64,000 bases of DNA from Halomonas sp. GD1P12 (GCF_025725645.1 NZ_CP107007.1:434001-498000), one strand, 5' to 3'; positions 41,154-49,600 are shown, numbered from the stretch's first letter. Notes: generated by a model from the letters alone, not told the origin. Numbers and translations are program-made.

Positions 41154-42595
41154 AAATCCTCGATCAGCAGTTCATCAACAACCAGTGGGTGCTCTCTGAA
41201 GGCACGCGAAAGCTGGAGGTGGTTAATCCGTACCGCGAAGAAGTGATCGCACGCGTCACGGCGGGTGCCGCTCAGGATGTCGACGCTGCGGTGCAAGCAG
41301 CACGACAGGCTCAGCCCGCGTGGCAGGCGCTAGGCGGCGCGGTGCGTGCGGAGTATCTCGACGGCTTTGCAGGCGCCTTGACCGCCCGGCGCGAGGCGCT
41401 GATCGAGCTGAGTGCCACCAACAACGGCAAGCCGCTAATGGAAGCGGGCATCGACCTGGATGACGCGATTGCCTGCTATCGCTATTACGCCGGCCAGGCG
41501 CGGGCGCTGGACGCCCGCCAGGGCGAACGGGTCGAGGTCGAGATGGAGGGCGTCGAGGCGCGGGCCTACCTGGACCCCGCCGGCGTGGTTGCTCTAATCA
41601 CGCCCTGGAATTTTCCGTTGGTCACCAGCGCCTGGAAGCTCGCCCCGGCCTTGGCTGCCGGTTGTACCGTGGTGCTGAAGCCTTCCGAAGTGGTGCCGCT
41701 GCCCGAGCAGGCGCTGGCGGAAATCGCACTGGACATCGGCCTGCCCGCGGGCGTGCTGAATCTCTTGAACGGCGATGGTGACGGCATTGGCGCGCCGCTG
41801 GCAAGTCATCCGGGCGTAGACAAAATCTCCTTCACCGGCAGCAACCGCGTGGGCGAGGCGGTGATGAAGGCCGCGAGCGCGCGCACTGCCGGGGTATCGC
41901 TGGAGCTTGGCGGCAAGTCGCCCATTCTGGTGATGGAGGACGCGGATCCTTCGCAGGCCGTCGACTGGGTCATGGCGGGCATCTACTTCAACGCCGGCCA
42001 GATCTGCTCGGCGACCTCGCGCCTTTTAGTGCACGAAGACGTGGCCGAGGCGCTTTTTGAGGCGCTTGCCACGCGAATGGACGCGCTCACTCTGGGCGAC
42101 CCGCTTGACGAGGGCACTGACCTGGGCCCGCTCACCAGCGCCAGACAGCGGGACGCCGTCAACGGCTACCTGGATATCGCCGAACAGGAAGGGCTGACCG
42201 CGGTACGCGATCACACCCACTACACCTTGCCCGAGCAGGGCTACTTCGCCGCCCCGACGCTTTACCGCGACGTGCCGGTAGAAAGCCGCCTATGGCGCGA
42301 GGAGATCTTCGGCCCCGTGCTCTGCGCGCGCAGCGTCAGGGATGAGGCGGAGGCGGTCGCGCTCGCCAACGACAGCGACTTTGGCCTCGCCGCCACGGTG
42401 ATCAGCGGCGACGTTGATCGCGCCAGGCGCATCGGCCAGCAACTCAAGGCTGGCAGCATCTGGTACAACACCGAGCAGCTGGTGCTACCGGAGACCGCCT
42501 GGGGTGGCTTCAAGCGAAGCGGCATCGGCCGCGAGCTTGGGCCCTGGGGGCTCAGTGCGTATCTGGAGGTGAAGCACGTGGTGGGGCCGGCCTAG
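41150..42595 (+). CDS. NAD(P)+ aldehyde dehydrogenase, probable 4-guanidinobutyraldehyde dehydrogenase
   Basis: I start at the ATG of MKILDQQFINNQWV (481 residues) with GGAG 5 bases before it; a longer frame is shadow of the preceding gene. It has the ALDH fold: TPWNFPL (151-157), the general base Glu252 in LELGGKSP, the catalytic Cys286 in NAGQICSATS, and EEIFGPVLC near 390. The substrate is predicted from position: ATGA-coupled to the AruI-like decarboxylase, so it should oxidise 4-guanidinobutyraldehyde to 4-guanidinobutyrate (the KauB role). It is convergent with the HMG-CoA lyase gene; both stops share CTAG. Confidence 0.88.
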   Translation: MKILDQQFINNQWVLSEGTRKLEVVNPYREEVIARVTAGAAQDVDAAVQAARQAQPAWQALGGAVRAEYLDGFAGALTARREALIELSATNNGKPLMEAGIDLDDAIACYRYYAGQARALDARQGERVEVEMEGVEARAYLDPAGVVALITPWNFPLVTSAWKLAPALAAGCTVVLKPSEVVPLPEQALAEIALDIGLPAGVLNLLNGDGDGIGAPLASHPGVDKISFTGSNRVGEAVMKAASARTAGVSLELGGKSPILVMEDADPSQAVDWVMAGIYFNAGQICSATSRLLVHEDVAEALFEALATRMDALTLGDPLDEGTDLGPLTSARQRDAVNGYLDIAEQEGLTAVRDHTHYTLPEQGYFAAPTLYRDVPVESRLWREEIFGPVLCARSVRDEAEAVALANDSDFGLAATVISGDVDRARRIGQQLKAGSIWYNTEQLVLPETAWGGFKRSGIGRELGPWGLSAYLEVKHVVGPA

Positions 42596-43527
42596 CGCGC
42601 CGGCATTGGGTAGCGCCGGTCCCACTTGCCGGCCTTGACCACCTGCCCGGGCACGTCGTGACCGACGAGCTCGGGCAGCATGGCGGCCACTTCCAGCAGG
42701 GCGTCCAGATCCACACCGGTGTTCACGCCCATCGCCTCGAACATGTGCACCAGGTCCTCGGTACAGACGTTGCCCGTTGCGCCCGGCGCGAAGGGGCAGC
42801 CGCCAAGGCCCCCCAGGGCCGAGTCGAAGCGGGTGATGCCCGCCTGCCAGGCGGCCAGCGCGTTGGCCAAGCCCATGCCGCGGGTGTTATGCACGTGCAG
42901 GGTGAAAGCGGTGCCTGGCCAGCGGGCGATGACCGCTTCACAAAGCGCCTTCACTTGGGCGGGGTTGGCCATGCCGGTGGTGTCGCACAGCGTGACGCCC
43001 TGAATCCCGAGGGCGACCAATTGCTCGATGAGTTCCAGAACGCGCTTCTGGGGGACTTCGCCTTCGAACGGGCAGCCGAAGGTCGTCGATAGCGAGGCGT
43101 TGACGAACACGCTGTTTTCCCGCGCCACGTCCAGGATTTCGCCAAAGCGCTCGATCGACTGCTCGGGCGTCATGCGCAGGTTGGCCAGGCCGTGGCTGTC
43201 GCTTGCCGACATGACCAGGTTGAGTTCATCGACTTGGCAGGCCAGAGCGCGTTCAGCGCCCTTGAGGTTGGGCACCAGCACGGTAATCTCGACGCCGTCG
43301 CGGCGCTTGATGCCGTTGACGACTTCTGAGGCGTCCGCCAGGTTGGGGATCGCCTTGGGCGAGGTGAAGGAGGTGGCTTCGATACGCGCAAGGCCGGTTT
43401 GGGAGAGCGCGTTGATCCAGCGGATCTTGTCCGGCGTGGGCACGAAGCGCTTCTCGATCTGCAGGCCATCGCGGGGGCCGACTTCATTGATCTCGATGCG
43501 CTCGGGGCAGGGAGTTTGGGGGATCAT
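42592..43527 (-). CDS. Hydroxymethylglutaryl-CoA lyase
   Basis: The start is the ATG of MIPQTPCPERIEINEVGPRDGLQ-like sequence (311 residues), AAGGAG 7 bases before it. It cleaves HMG-CoA to acetoacetate and acetyl-CoA. The signature is present: EVGPRDGLQ (15-23), HVHNTRGMGLANA with the metal histidines at 211 and 213, and LGGLGGCPFAPGATGNVCTEDL with Cys244. Usual partners in leucine degradation (liu genes) are absent here; instead a CoA-transferase is upstream, which suggests a free acid is activated then cleaved. Confidence 0.92.
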   Translation of the reverse strand: MIPQTPCPERIEINEVGPRDGLQIEKRFVPTPDKIRWINALSQTGLARIEATSFTSPKAIPNLADASEVVNGIKRRDGVEITVLVPNLKGAERALACQVDELNLVMSASDSHGLANLRMTPEQSIERFGEILDVARENSVFVNASLSTTFGCPFEGEVPQKRVLELIEQLVALGIQGVTLCDTTGMANPAQVKALCEAVIARWPGTAFTLHVHNTRGMGLANALAAWQAGITRFDSALGGLGGCPFAPGATGNVCTEDLVHMFEAMGVNTGVDLDALLEVAAMLPELVGHDVPGQVVKAGKWDRRYPMPAR

Positions 43528-43537
43528 GGTGCGCTCC

Positions 43538-44740
43538 TTAAATGATGCCGGCGCCGCGCAGCTTGGCGCGGGTGGCCTGGTCGATACCGAGTTCGTCGAG
43601 CACTTCCTCGGTGTGCTGGCCAAGTTTTGGGCCGCCGTTACCGAGCCGCCCGGGGGTGGCGCTGAGTTTGGGTAGCACGCCGGGCACCTTCAGCGGCTCG
43701 CCGCTTTCGCGGGTATAGGTCTGAATCATCTCGCGGGCGATGTAGTGTGGATCAAACGCGATGTCCTGGGCAGTGTAGGGGTAGCCGGCGGGCACGCGGG
43801 CATCGTCCAGCGCTTGGAGAATCGCATCGCGCGGGCGCTGCTCGGTCCAGGCCTCAATGGCGGCATCGATCATGGCGGCTTCCCGGCTGCGCCCGTCGTT
43901 ATGGGCAAGCGCCGGGTCCTCGGCCAGATCAGGGCGGCCGATCACGCCCATCAGGCGTTTGAAGATGCTGTCGCCGTTGCCGGCAATCAGCACGTACTCG
44001 CCGCCTTCGCAGCGGTAGGCATTCGAGGGCGTGATGCCGGGCAGGGCGCTGCCGCTTGGCTCGCGGACCTGGCCACTGGCGTCGAATTCCGGCAGCAGGC
44101 TCTCCATCATCGCAAAGACCGACTCATAAAGCGCCACGTCGATCTCCTGGCCCAGGCCGCTCTTCTGGCGCTCCTGCAGCGCGAGCAGCGTGCCGATTAC
44201 CGCATAAAGCGCCGAGAGCGAATCGCCGATGCTCACACCCACGCGCACCGATGGCTCACCAGGCTGGCCGGTCAGGTAGCGAAGCCCGCCCATCGCCTCG
44301 CCGATCACGCCGAAGCCCGGCTTGTCGCGGTAGGGGCCGGTCTGGCCGTAGCCGGAGATATGCACCATGATCAGGCCCGGGTTAAGCGTTGATAGCGTCT
44401 CCCAGCCCAGATTCCAGCCATCCAGCGTGCCCGGGCGGAAGTTCTCGACCACCACGTCCGCCTCCTGGGCGAGCTTTCGAACGAGTGCCTGCCCCTCTTC
44501 GCTTCTAAGGTCCAGCGCCACTGAGCGCTTGTTGCGCGTCTGTACGTGCCACCAGAGCGAGGTGCCTTCTTCCATCATTCGCCATTTGCGAAGCGGGTCG
44601 CCTGTCCCGGGCGGCTCGATCTTGATGATATCGGCGCCGAATTCGCCCAGTAACTTGGTGGCGAAAGGCCCCGCGATCAGCTGACCAAGTTCCAACACCT
44701 TGATGCCTTTTAGCGGTAGTTCACGAGTCGTTGTAGTCAC
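43538..44740 (-). CDS. CaiB/BaiF family CoA-transferase (class III)
   Basis: The protein has 400 residues. It transfers CoA between acids through an aspartyl-CoA anhydride; the nucleophile is Asp173 in RVGVSIGDSLSALYA. GIKVLELGQLIAGPFATKLLGEFGADIIKIEPPG and ISGYGQTGPYRDKPGFGVIGEAMGG are typical of the family, close to citramalate/glutarate/HMG-type CoA-transferases. It is upstream of the HMG-CoA lyase by 10 bases and divergent from a LysR gene, so the probable reaction is succinyl-CoA (or other donor) plus free HMG or a related branched acid to its CoA ester. Confidence 0.88.
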   Translation of the reverse strand: MTTTTRELPLKGIKVLELGQLIAGPFATKLLGEFGADIIKIEPPGTGDPLRKWRMMEEGTSLWWHVQTRNKRSVALDLRSEEGQALVRKLAQEADVVVENFRPGTLDGWNLGWETLSTLNPGLIMVHISGYGQTGPYRDKPGFGVIGEAMGGLRYLTGQPGEPSVRVGVSIGDSLSALYAVIGTLLALQERQKSGLGQEIDVALYESVFAMMESLLPEFDASGQVREPSGSALPGITPSNAYRCEGGEYVLIAGNGDSIFKRLMGVIGRPDLAEDPALAHNDGRSREAAMIDAAIEAWTEQRPRDAILQALDDARVPAGYPYTAQDIAFDPHYIAREMIQTYTRESGEPLKVPGVLPKLSATPGRLGNGGPKLGQHTEEVLDELGIDQATRAKLRGAGII

Positions 44741-44890
44741 CGACGGCCTCTCTCTATGACGGTTATAGGAGTATCCTTACCTTCAGCATGCTCAAGGGGT
44801 GCGCGTTCGACAATTAGGCAATCGATAAGCAGGACTTCGTGAACGACGAAAGGATGCGTTAGCATGAATATTCGTTTTCAGGAGACAGCC

Positions 44891-45799
44891 ATGCGCCGGT
44901 TCGACTTCACGACATTGAAGCTTTTCATTTCCGTCGCGGATGAAGGCCGCCTGACCGCCGCGGCCGAACGCGAGCATCTGGCGCTGGCGGCGGTGAGCAA
45001 GCGCATGAGCGACCTGGAGGTGCTCGTGGGTACCACGCTTTTATATCGCAAGCCGCGCGGCGTGGAGCTAACGCCTGCCGGCCACGCTTTTTTGCATCAC
45101 GCCCGCCAGATTCTGGATAACCTCGAGCGGCTGCAAGCGGAGCTGGACGAGTACAGCGAAGGCGTCAAGGGCCACGTACGTATCCACTCCAACACCTCCG
45201 CGATCATCGCATTTCTGCCACAGGATCTGAGTGCGTTTTGCACGCGCTATCCGGATATCAAGATCGACCTGCAGGAGCGGGTAAGCAGCGAAATCATCAC
45301 GGCGGTACGCGATGGGCTCACCGATGTCGGCGTGTTCGCCGGCCACGTCGCCGCACCGGATCTCGAGTGCAAGCCTTATCGTCAGGATCGGCTCATGCTG
45401 GTCATGGCTGCCGACCATCCGCTGGCACAGCGTGAGCACATCACCTTTTTTGATGCGCTCGATTTCGATTTCATCGGCCTACAGCAGGATACCTCCCTTC
45501 ACTCCCTTCTCCTCGAGCAGGCGCAGCGAACGGGCGGCGCGCTGCGCATGCGTATTCAGGTGCGAAGCTTCGATGCCATTTGCCGAATGATTCACCACGG
45601 CATGGGGATCGGTATTCTGCCCGAGCAGACGATCTATCGGGATTTGCGAGACCTTCGGCTGACAAGCATTCCATTGGCCGAGCCCTGGGCGCAGCGTGAG
45701 CTGGTGATCGGCATGCGCCGCTACGCAACGCTTTCGGCCACCGCCCGACATCTGGTCGATCATCTCACTCGAAAAGTGCCTGCTGACGCCGCAACGTGA
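44891..45799 (+). CDS. LysR family transcriptional regulator
   Basis: I start at the ATG of MRRFDFTTLKLFISVADEG (302 residues), since CAGGAG lies 8 bases upstream; an ATG at 44864 is in frame without ribosome site. The winged helix at about 5-65 reads GRLTAAAEREHLALAAVSKRMSDLEVLVG. The C-terminal PBP-like effector domain is at about 90-300. It is divergent from the CoA-transferase/lyase operon over a 150-base gap and followed by a TRAP operon on the same strand. It probably controls both, with the imported acid or its CoA ester as inducer. Confidence 0.9.
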   Translation: MRRFDFTTLKLFISVADEGRLTAAAEREHLALAAVSKRMSDLEVLVGTTLLYRKPRGVELTPAGHAFLHHARQILDNLERLQAELDEYSEGVKGHVRIHSNTSAIIAFLPQDLSAFCTRYPDIKIDLQERVSSEIITAVRDGLTDVGVFAGHVAAPDLECKPYRQDRLMLVMAADHPLAQREHITFFDALDFDFIGLQQDTSLHSLLLEQAQRTGGALRMRIQVRSFDAICRMIHHGMGIGILPEQTIYRDLRDLRLTSIPLAEPWAQRELVIGMRRYATLSATARHLVDHLTRKVPADAAT

Positions 45800-46011
45800 G
45801 TCTCGCCGCATGCTTCTTTAGTCGTATAGCCTTTGAGGTACCCCTATCAATGACCCGTCCTGACAGCGTTTAAAGCCATCGTATTTGACGAAGGCTGCCT
45901 TCACGAACGTCGATTTGAGCCCTGACACCCCTTGTTTCAAGATCGAGCCAACACACAGGCTGCCCCAGGGTGTGCAGCGCCTAATAACGACAACCGTAGA
46001 GAGTCACGACA

Positions 46012-47001
46012 ATGCGGAAATCACTACTGGCCACGCTGGCAGGTGTTGGCATGTTGACGGCGACGCCGTTCGTACTGGCCGACACGATCGAAATCCAGGT
46101 CAACAACACCATGAGCGAGGGCGGCTCGGAAAGCGCCGCCGTCGAACGCTTCGCTGAGTACCTGGAAGAGCAGGCACCCGGGCGTTTCGACGTTCGCCCT
46201 TTCCTGGCAGGCTCGCTTGGTGGCGAGGATTCGGTGCTGGAGCTTCTCAATCTGGGGCAGACCCAGATCTCGCTGACCGGTGGCAACTGGCGCCAGCAGT
46301 ACGCGCCGGAATATGACGCTATCACCGTGCCGTTTCTGTTCACCACGTGGGATCAGGTCGACCGCTATCTCGACAGCCCCTCGGGTCAAACCATGGTGGA
46401 GCAGGCCGAACAGCGCGGCGGGCTCAAGTTCCTGGGGCTTCAGCACCGTGGTCCGCGCCACATGACGGCCAACAAGGAAATCCATACGCCCGAGGACCTG
46501 GAAGGCTTTCGTTTGCGTCTCCCGTCACTGCCGATCTGGCTGACGGTATGGGAGGAGATTGGTGCGCAGGTGGTGAACGTGCCCGCGCCGGAAATCTATC
46601 TGGCGATGCAGACCGGCCAGGTGGACGGACACGAAAACTCGCTCTCCTCACCCTATACCCGGCGCCTGTGGGAAGTGCAGGACTACCTCATCATGACCAG
46701 CCACGTGCAGTTCCCCTGGAGCTGGGTGGCGAGCGCGCGCTGGTGGGATGGTTTGAGCGAAGAGGATCAGGCGCTGATCAGCGAGGCCGTGGACGTGGCG
46801 CGCGAGTACGGTAACGAGCAAGAGCGCGAACTCGACGACTACTACCTCGACGCGCTTCAGGAAGAGGGCATGACGGTCATCGAGCCCGATGTCAAAGCAT
46901 TCCGCGAAGCGGCCATGCCCGCCATCGACGAGGTGCTATCCGAGATGGCCGAAGGCGTTCGTGACGATGCCGTCAACGCCAGCGCCGTCCCGGCCGAATG
47001 A
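46012..47001 (+). CDS. dctP: TRAP transporter periplasmic binding protein (DctP), second system
   Basis: The protein has 329 residues. The signal peptide ends near TPFVLA-DTIEIQVNNTMSEGG. DctP blocks: HMTANKEIHTPEDLEGFRLRLPSLPIWL with the carboxylate-binding arginine, then VPAPEIYLAMQTGQVDGHENSLSSPY. It is not closely similar to the first DctP, so it probably has another ligand. It sits in a 211-base promoter gap after the LysR gene. The next gene is 70 bases downstream, after a GC-rich hairpin. Confidence 0.9.
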   Translation: MRKSLLATLAGVGMLTATPFVLADTIEIQVNNTMSEGGSESAAVERFAEYLEEQAPGRFDVRPFLAGSLGGEDSVLELLNLGQTQISLTGGNWRQQYAPEYDAITVPFLFTTWDQVDRYLDSPSGQTMVEQAEQRGGLKFLGLQHRGPRHMTANKEIHTPEDLEGFRLRLPSLPIWLTVWEEIGAQVVNVPAPEIYLAMQTGQVDGHENSLSSPYTRRLWEVQDYLIMTSHVQFPWSWVASARWWDGLSEEDQALISEAVDVAREYGNEQERELDDYYLDALQEEGMTVIEPDVKAFREAAMPAIDEVLSEMAEGVRDDAVNASAVPAE

Positions 47002-47007
47002 TTGACC

Positions 47008-47031
47008 GGCGGCGCTCGCGCGAGCGCCGCC
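47008..47031 (+). promoter_or_regulatory. Intercistronic palindromic hairpin between dctP and dctQ (second TRAP)
   Basis: GGCGGCGCTCGC joined directly to its reverse complement gives a perfect 24-base palindrome 7 bases after the dctP stop; TCTTTT follows. It could be a weak or read-through terminator, as needed for more DctP than membrane subunits. Confidence 0.7.
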
Positions 47032-47071
47032 TCTTTTAGCCGCCCCTTGTTATAAGCGAAGGAGTGAATTC

Positions 47072-47611
47072 GTGGATGAAACATTGCCGCCTGCGGGCGG
47101 CGTTGATCGTTTTGCCTTTGGCGTATTACGCCTTGTCACCCGTGTGTGCGACGCCCTGGGGGTTGCCATCCTGGTGGGCATACTGGGGCTTGTCGTCACC
47201 GCGGTGCTGGCGCGGGACTTTCTGAACTGGGGAATGCCCTGGAGCGAGGAAGTCGTGTCGCTGATGGCCATTTACGCCGTTGGTTTAGGATCGATCTCGG
47301 CCTGGGTGCGAAGCGATCATCTGGTCGTCGATCTTTTCAGCCACCGCCTGAACGGGCTGGGCCGCCAGGTGCAGTACCGGTTCATCGCGCTGGTATCGCT
47401 TGGCTTTTTTGCCCTCGCGGGCTGGGGCGCCTGGGTCATGGCAAAGGCCAGTGCCTACAACAATACCGTCTCGCTCGGCATCAGCTTCACCTATCTCTAT
47501 TACGCGCTGTTGCTGAGCTTTGCCTGTATGGCGCTGATCGCGCTTTGGCAGGTGCTTCGCGGTCCGGTTAGCTGGGGCGTCGAAACCGCTCATGAGGAGC
47601 ACGCCCCATGA
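47072..47611 (+). CDS. dctQ: TRAP transporter small permease (DctQ), second system
   Basis: The gene starts with GTG, GGAG 7 bases upstream (179 residues). Four TM segments are visible (GVAILVGILGLVVTAVLARDF, VVSLMAIYAVGLGSISAWV, FIALVSLGFFALAGWGAWV and YYALLLSFACMALIALWQV). The DctQ block NWGMPWSEEVVSLMAIYAVGLG is present. The stop overlaps the dctM start by 4 bases. Confidence 0.9.
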   Translation: MDETLPPAGGVDRFAFGVLRLVTRVCDALGVAILVGILGLVVTAVLARDFLNWGMPWSEEVVSLMAIYAVGLGSISAWVRSDHLVVDLFSHRLNGLGRQVQYRFIALVSLGFFALAGWGAWVMAKASAYNNTVSLGISFTYLYYALLLSFACMALIALWQVLRGPVSWGVETAHEEHAP

Positions 47612-48903
47612 CCGAATTGGCTATTTTCGTTGGCGGGCTGCTGGGGCTGATGATGATCGGCCTGCCCGTGGTGGTCGCCATTGGCGTGACCTCCTTTATC
47701 GCGCTGGCGGTGACCGGCGCGGGCGGCCTGCCGGTGGAGCTTCTGTCGCTTCGCATGGTGCAAACGCTCAACAACTTCACGCTACTGGCCATACCGCTGT
47801 TCATTCTGGCGGCCAACATCATGAACCTGGGCTCGACCACGACGCGAATTTTCGATTTCGCCACCGCGCTGGTGGGCTTCACTCGCGGCGGGCTTGGCCA
47901 CGCCAACGTGGTGGCGAGCTCCATTTTCGCCACCATGTCCGGCACCGCCGTCGCCGATGCCGCGGGACTTGGCAGCATCGAAATCAAGGCGATGAAAGAG
48001 CGCGGCTACGCGCTCGATTACACCACCGGGATCACCGCGACCTCGAGCGTGGTGGGCCCTATTCTGCCGCCGAGTATCGCGCTGGTGGTGTACGGCTGGC
48101 TTGCCAACGTCAGCATCGGCGGGCTGTTCATGGCGGGGCTGCTGCCCGGTATTCTGATGGCCGCGCTGCTGATGGGCATGACCGTGTTTCTCGGCGCGAC
48201 CGGGCGGGTCAAGATGCCCGAGCCGACCCCGTTCGACGGCGGCGAAGTGCTGCGCACCGGCCAGCGGGCGATGTTACCCCTGTTGATGCCGGCCATCATC
48301 GTCGGCGGTATCTGGGGCGGCTTCTTCACGCCTACCGAAGCCGGCGCCATCGCCTCGCTCTACGCCATCGTCCTCGGCGGCGTGATCTATCGCGACCTGA
48401 CGCTGAAGAGTCTGTATGACGCCTTTCGCCGCACGCTGATGTTCAGCGCGGTGATTCTGCTGATCATTGCGGTGTCGAGCTTCTACGGCTGGATTCTGGT
48501 GCGCATGGGCATCCCCCAGGCGTTGGCGGGCCAGGTTGCGAGCCTCGACATGCCCACCTTCGCGCTGTTGATCTGCTTTGCGCTGTTCTTTCTGTTGATC
48601 GGCTGCTTCATGTCGGTGATCGAAAGCATTCTGATCTTTACCCCGATCGTAGTGCCCGCCGCGCTGACCGCCGGCCTCGACCCGATCCACTTCGGCATCG
48701 TCATGGTCATTACGCTCTCGATCGGCGTCATCACGCCACCTTTCGGCACGGTGCTGTTCATGATGGTCAGCATCACCAAACTGCGCTACGGCCAGGTGGT
48801 CAAGGCGGTCCTGCCGTTTCTGATTCCGGTGATACTTGCGATTTTGCTGTTGATCGCCATTCCGGGGCTCGCGACCTGGCTTCCGGAGGTGATGGGATAT
48901 TAA
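47608..48903 (+). CDS. dctM: TRAP transporter large permease (DctM), second system
   Basis: The protein has 431 residues with about 12 TM segments. Family blocks are SIFATMSGTAVADAAGLGSIEIKAM, ATSSVVGPILPPSIALVVYGWLANVS, GGFFTPTEAGAIASLYAIVLG and TLSIGVITPPFGTVLFMMVSI. It is ATGA-coupled to dctQ and is the operon's last gene; an intrinsic terminator follows 34 bases after the stop. The likely substrate is the acid handled by the nearby CoA-transferase and HMG-CoA lyase (inference from position). Confidence 0.93.
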   Translation: MTELAIFVGGLLGLMMIGLPVVVAIGVTSFIALAVTGAGGLPVELLSLRMVQTLNNFTLLAIPLFILAANIMNLGSTTTRIFDFATALVGFTRGGLGHANVVASSIFATMSGTAVADAAGLGSIEIKAMKERGYALDYTTGITATSSVVGPILPPSIALVVYGWLANVSIGGLFMAGLLPGILMAALLMGMTVFLGATGRVKMPEPTPFDGGEVLRTGQRAMLPLLMPAIIVGGIWGGFFTPTEAGAIASLYAIVLGGVIYRDLTLKSLYDAFRRTLMFSAVILLIIAVSSFYGWILVRMGIPQALAGQVASLDMPTFALLICFALFFLLIGCFMSVIESILIFTPIVVPAALTAGLDPIHFGIVMVITLSIGVITPPFGTVLFMMVSITKLRYGQVVKAVLPFLIPVILAILLLIAIPGLATWLPEVMGY

Positions 48904-49261
48904 AAGGCCTCACTCTCATTTTTGAATGAGGTAAGTAAAACGCCGGCTCCCAAGCCGGCGTTTTGCTAACCCCGGTTGACATGACCACCCCGGCCCATGT
49001 GCCAACCGTAAACAAAATAATTCTCATTATTCCTGGTTTGGAACAGGCTTTGGCCTACGGTTTTTGTTGCAAGATTATGACGTGAAAGGACTTTAAGATA
49101 AGTGGTGCCAACCTGGTACGCCCGCTGCAATGAGTGGGCCGAGAGCGCAACGTCAGGATGACGAGTCACTCTCGTGTCGACTCAGTAAACGTGTTAACTG
49201 GGCATTTCATCTTTCGCCCACGTTTTAAAGCAGCAAAGCGAAACCACCAGGAGGTACGATC
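48904..49261. other. 358-base intergenic region before the acidic peptide gene
   Basis: Besides the terminator at 48937-48964 it holds an inverted repeat AATAAT-TCTC-ATTATT at 49016-49031, which is AT-rich and Fur-box-like, and the leader of the acidic-peptide gene with an AGGAGG 7 bases before its ATG. A 67-codon open frame on the minus strand (48966-49169) has no ribosome site or family features, and I do not call it. Confidence 0.5.
48937..48964 (+). terminator. Intrinsic terminator after the second TRAP operon
   Basis: AAAACGCCGGCT and AGCCGGCGTTTT pair perfectly around CCCA, with the T-run in the 3' arm. A smaller hairpin (CTCATT-TTTG-AATGAG) precedes it at 48915-48930. The A-run on the left makes it usable from the minus strand too. 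Confidence 0.85.
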
Positions 49262-49570
49262 ATGAAGAAGGAATCTCTGAAAAAGCTGGGTATCCTCGGC
49301 GTCTCTTTCGGGCTGATGGCAAGCCCACTGGCCTTTGCCGGTATGGAAGAAGAGACCACCACGCCACAGGAGCCAACGCCGCACGAAGACTCGATGCAGG
49401 AGGGGCAGGGCACCTACCAGAGTGATGAAACGGATCAACAGCCGGGTGTGACGACCGAGTACGAAGAGGAAGAGCAGGAATTTACTTACGAGGAAGAAGA
49501 GGAGGAGCAGGAGGAGTGGGAAACCGATACGGATACCGGCACCGACATGGAGTCCGACAGCAACTGGTAA
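49262..49570 (+). CDS. Hyperacidic exported peptide of unknown function
   Basis: The 102-residue protein starts with ATG after a perfect AGGAGG. Residues 1-26 are a classic Sec signal peptide with three early lysines, a hydrophobic core and cleavage after SPLAFA. The mature 76 residues contain 23 Glu and 7 Asp, no Lys or Arg and no Cys; the second half is nearly a run of Glu (EYEEEEQEFTYEEEE). It must be unfolded or cation-bound, and lie in the periplasm or outside. I do not recognise a family. It is monocistronic with strong terminators after it. A cation sink or a halophilic surface peptide is possible. Confidence 0.75.
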   Translation: MKKESLKKLGILGVSFGLMASPLAFAGMEEETTTPQEPTPHEDSMQEGQGTYQSDETDQQPGVTTEYEEEEQEFTYEEEEEEQEEWETDTDTGTDMESDSNW

Positions 49571-49600
49571 CCCGTTCCTGATCAAGGAGACACTGCTTCT

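Noticed and set aside
42592..42595. Shared CTAG of two convergent stop codons considered as something special
   Set aside because: Tight convergent packing; both stops are TAG and simply overlap. The TCATGA at 5708-5713 is a similar case.
48966..49169. 67-codon frame on the minus strand
   Set aside because: No ribosome site, no hydrophobic or family pattern, and the region holds a terminator and a leader.
49166..49585. 139-codon minus-strand frame opposite the acidic peptide gene
   Set aside because: Its Leu/Phe-rich stretch is the complement of the Glu codons. The plus-strand frame has signal peptide, AGGAGG and terminator.
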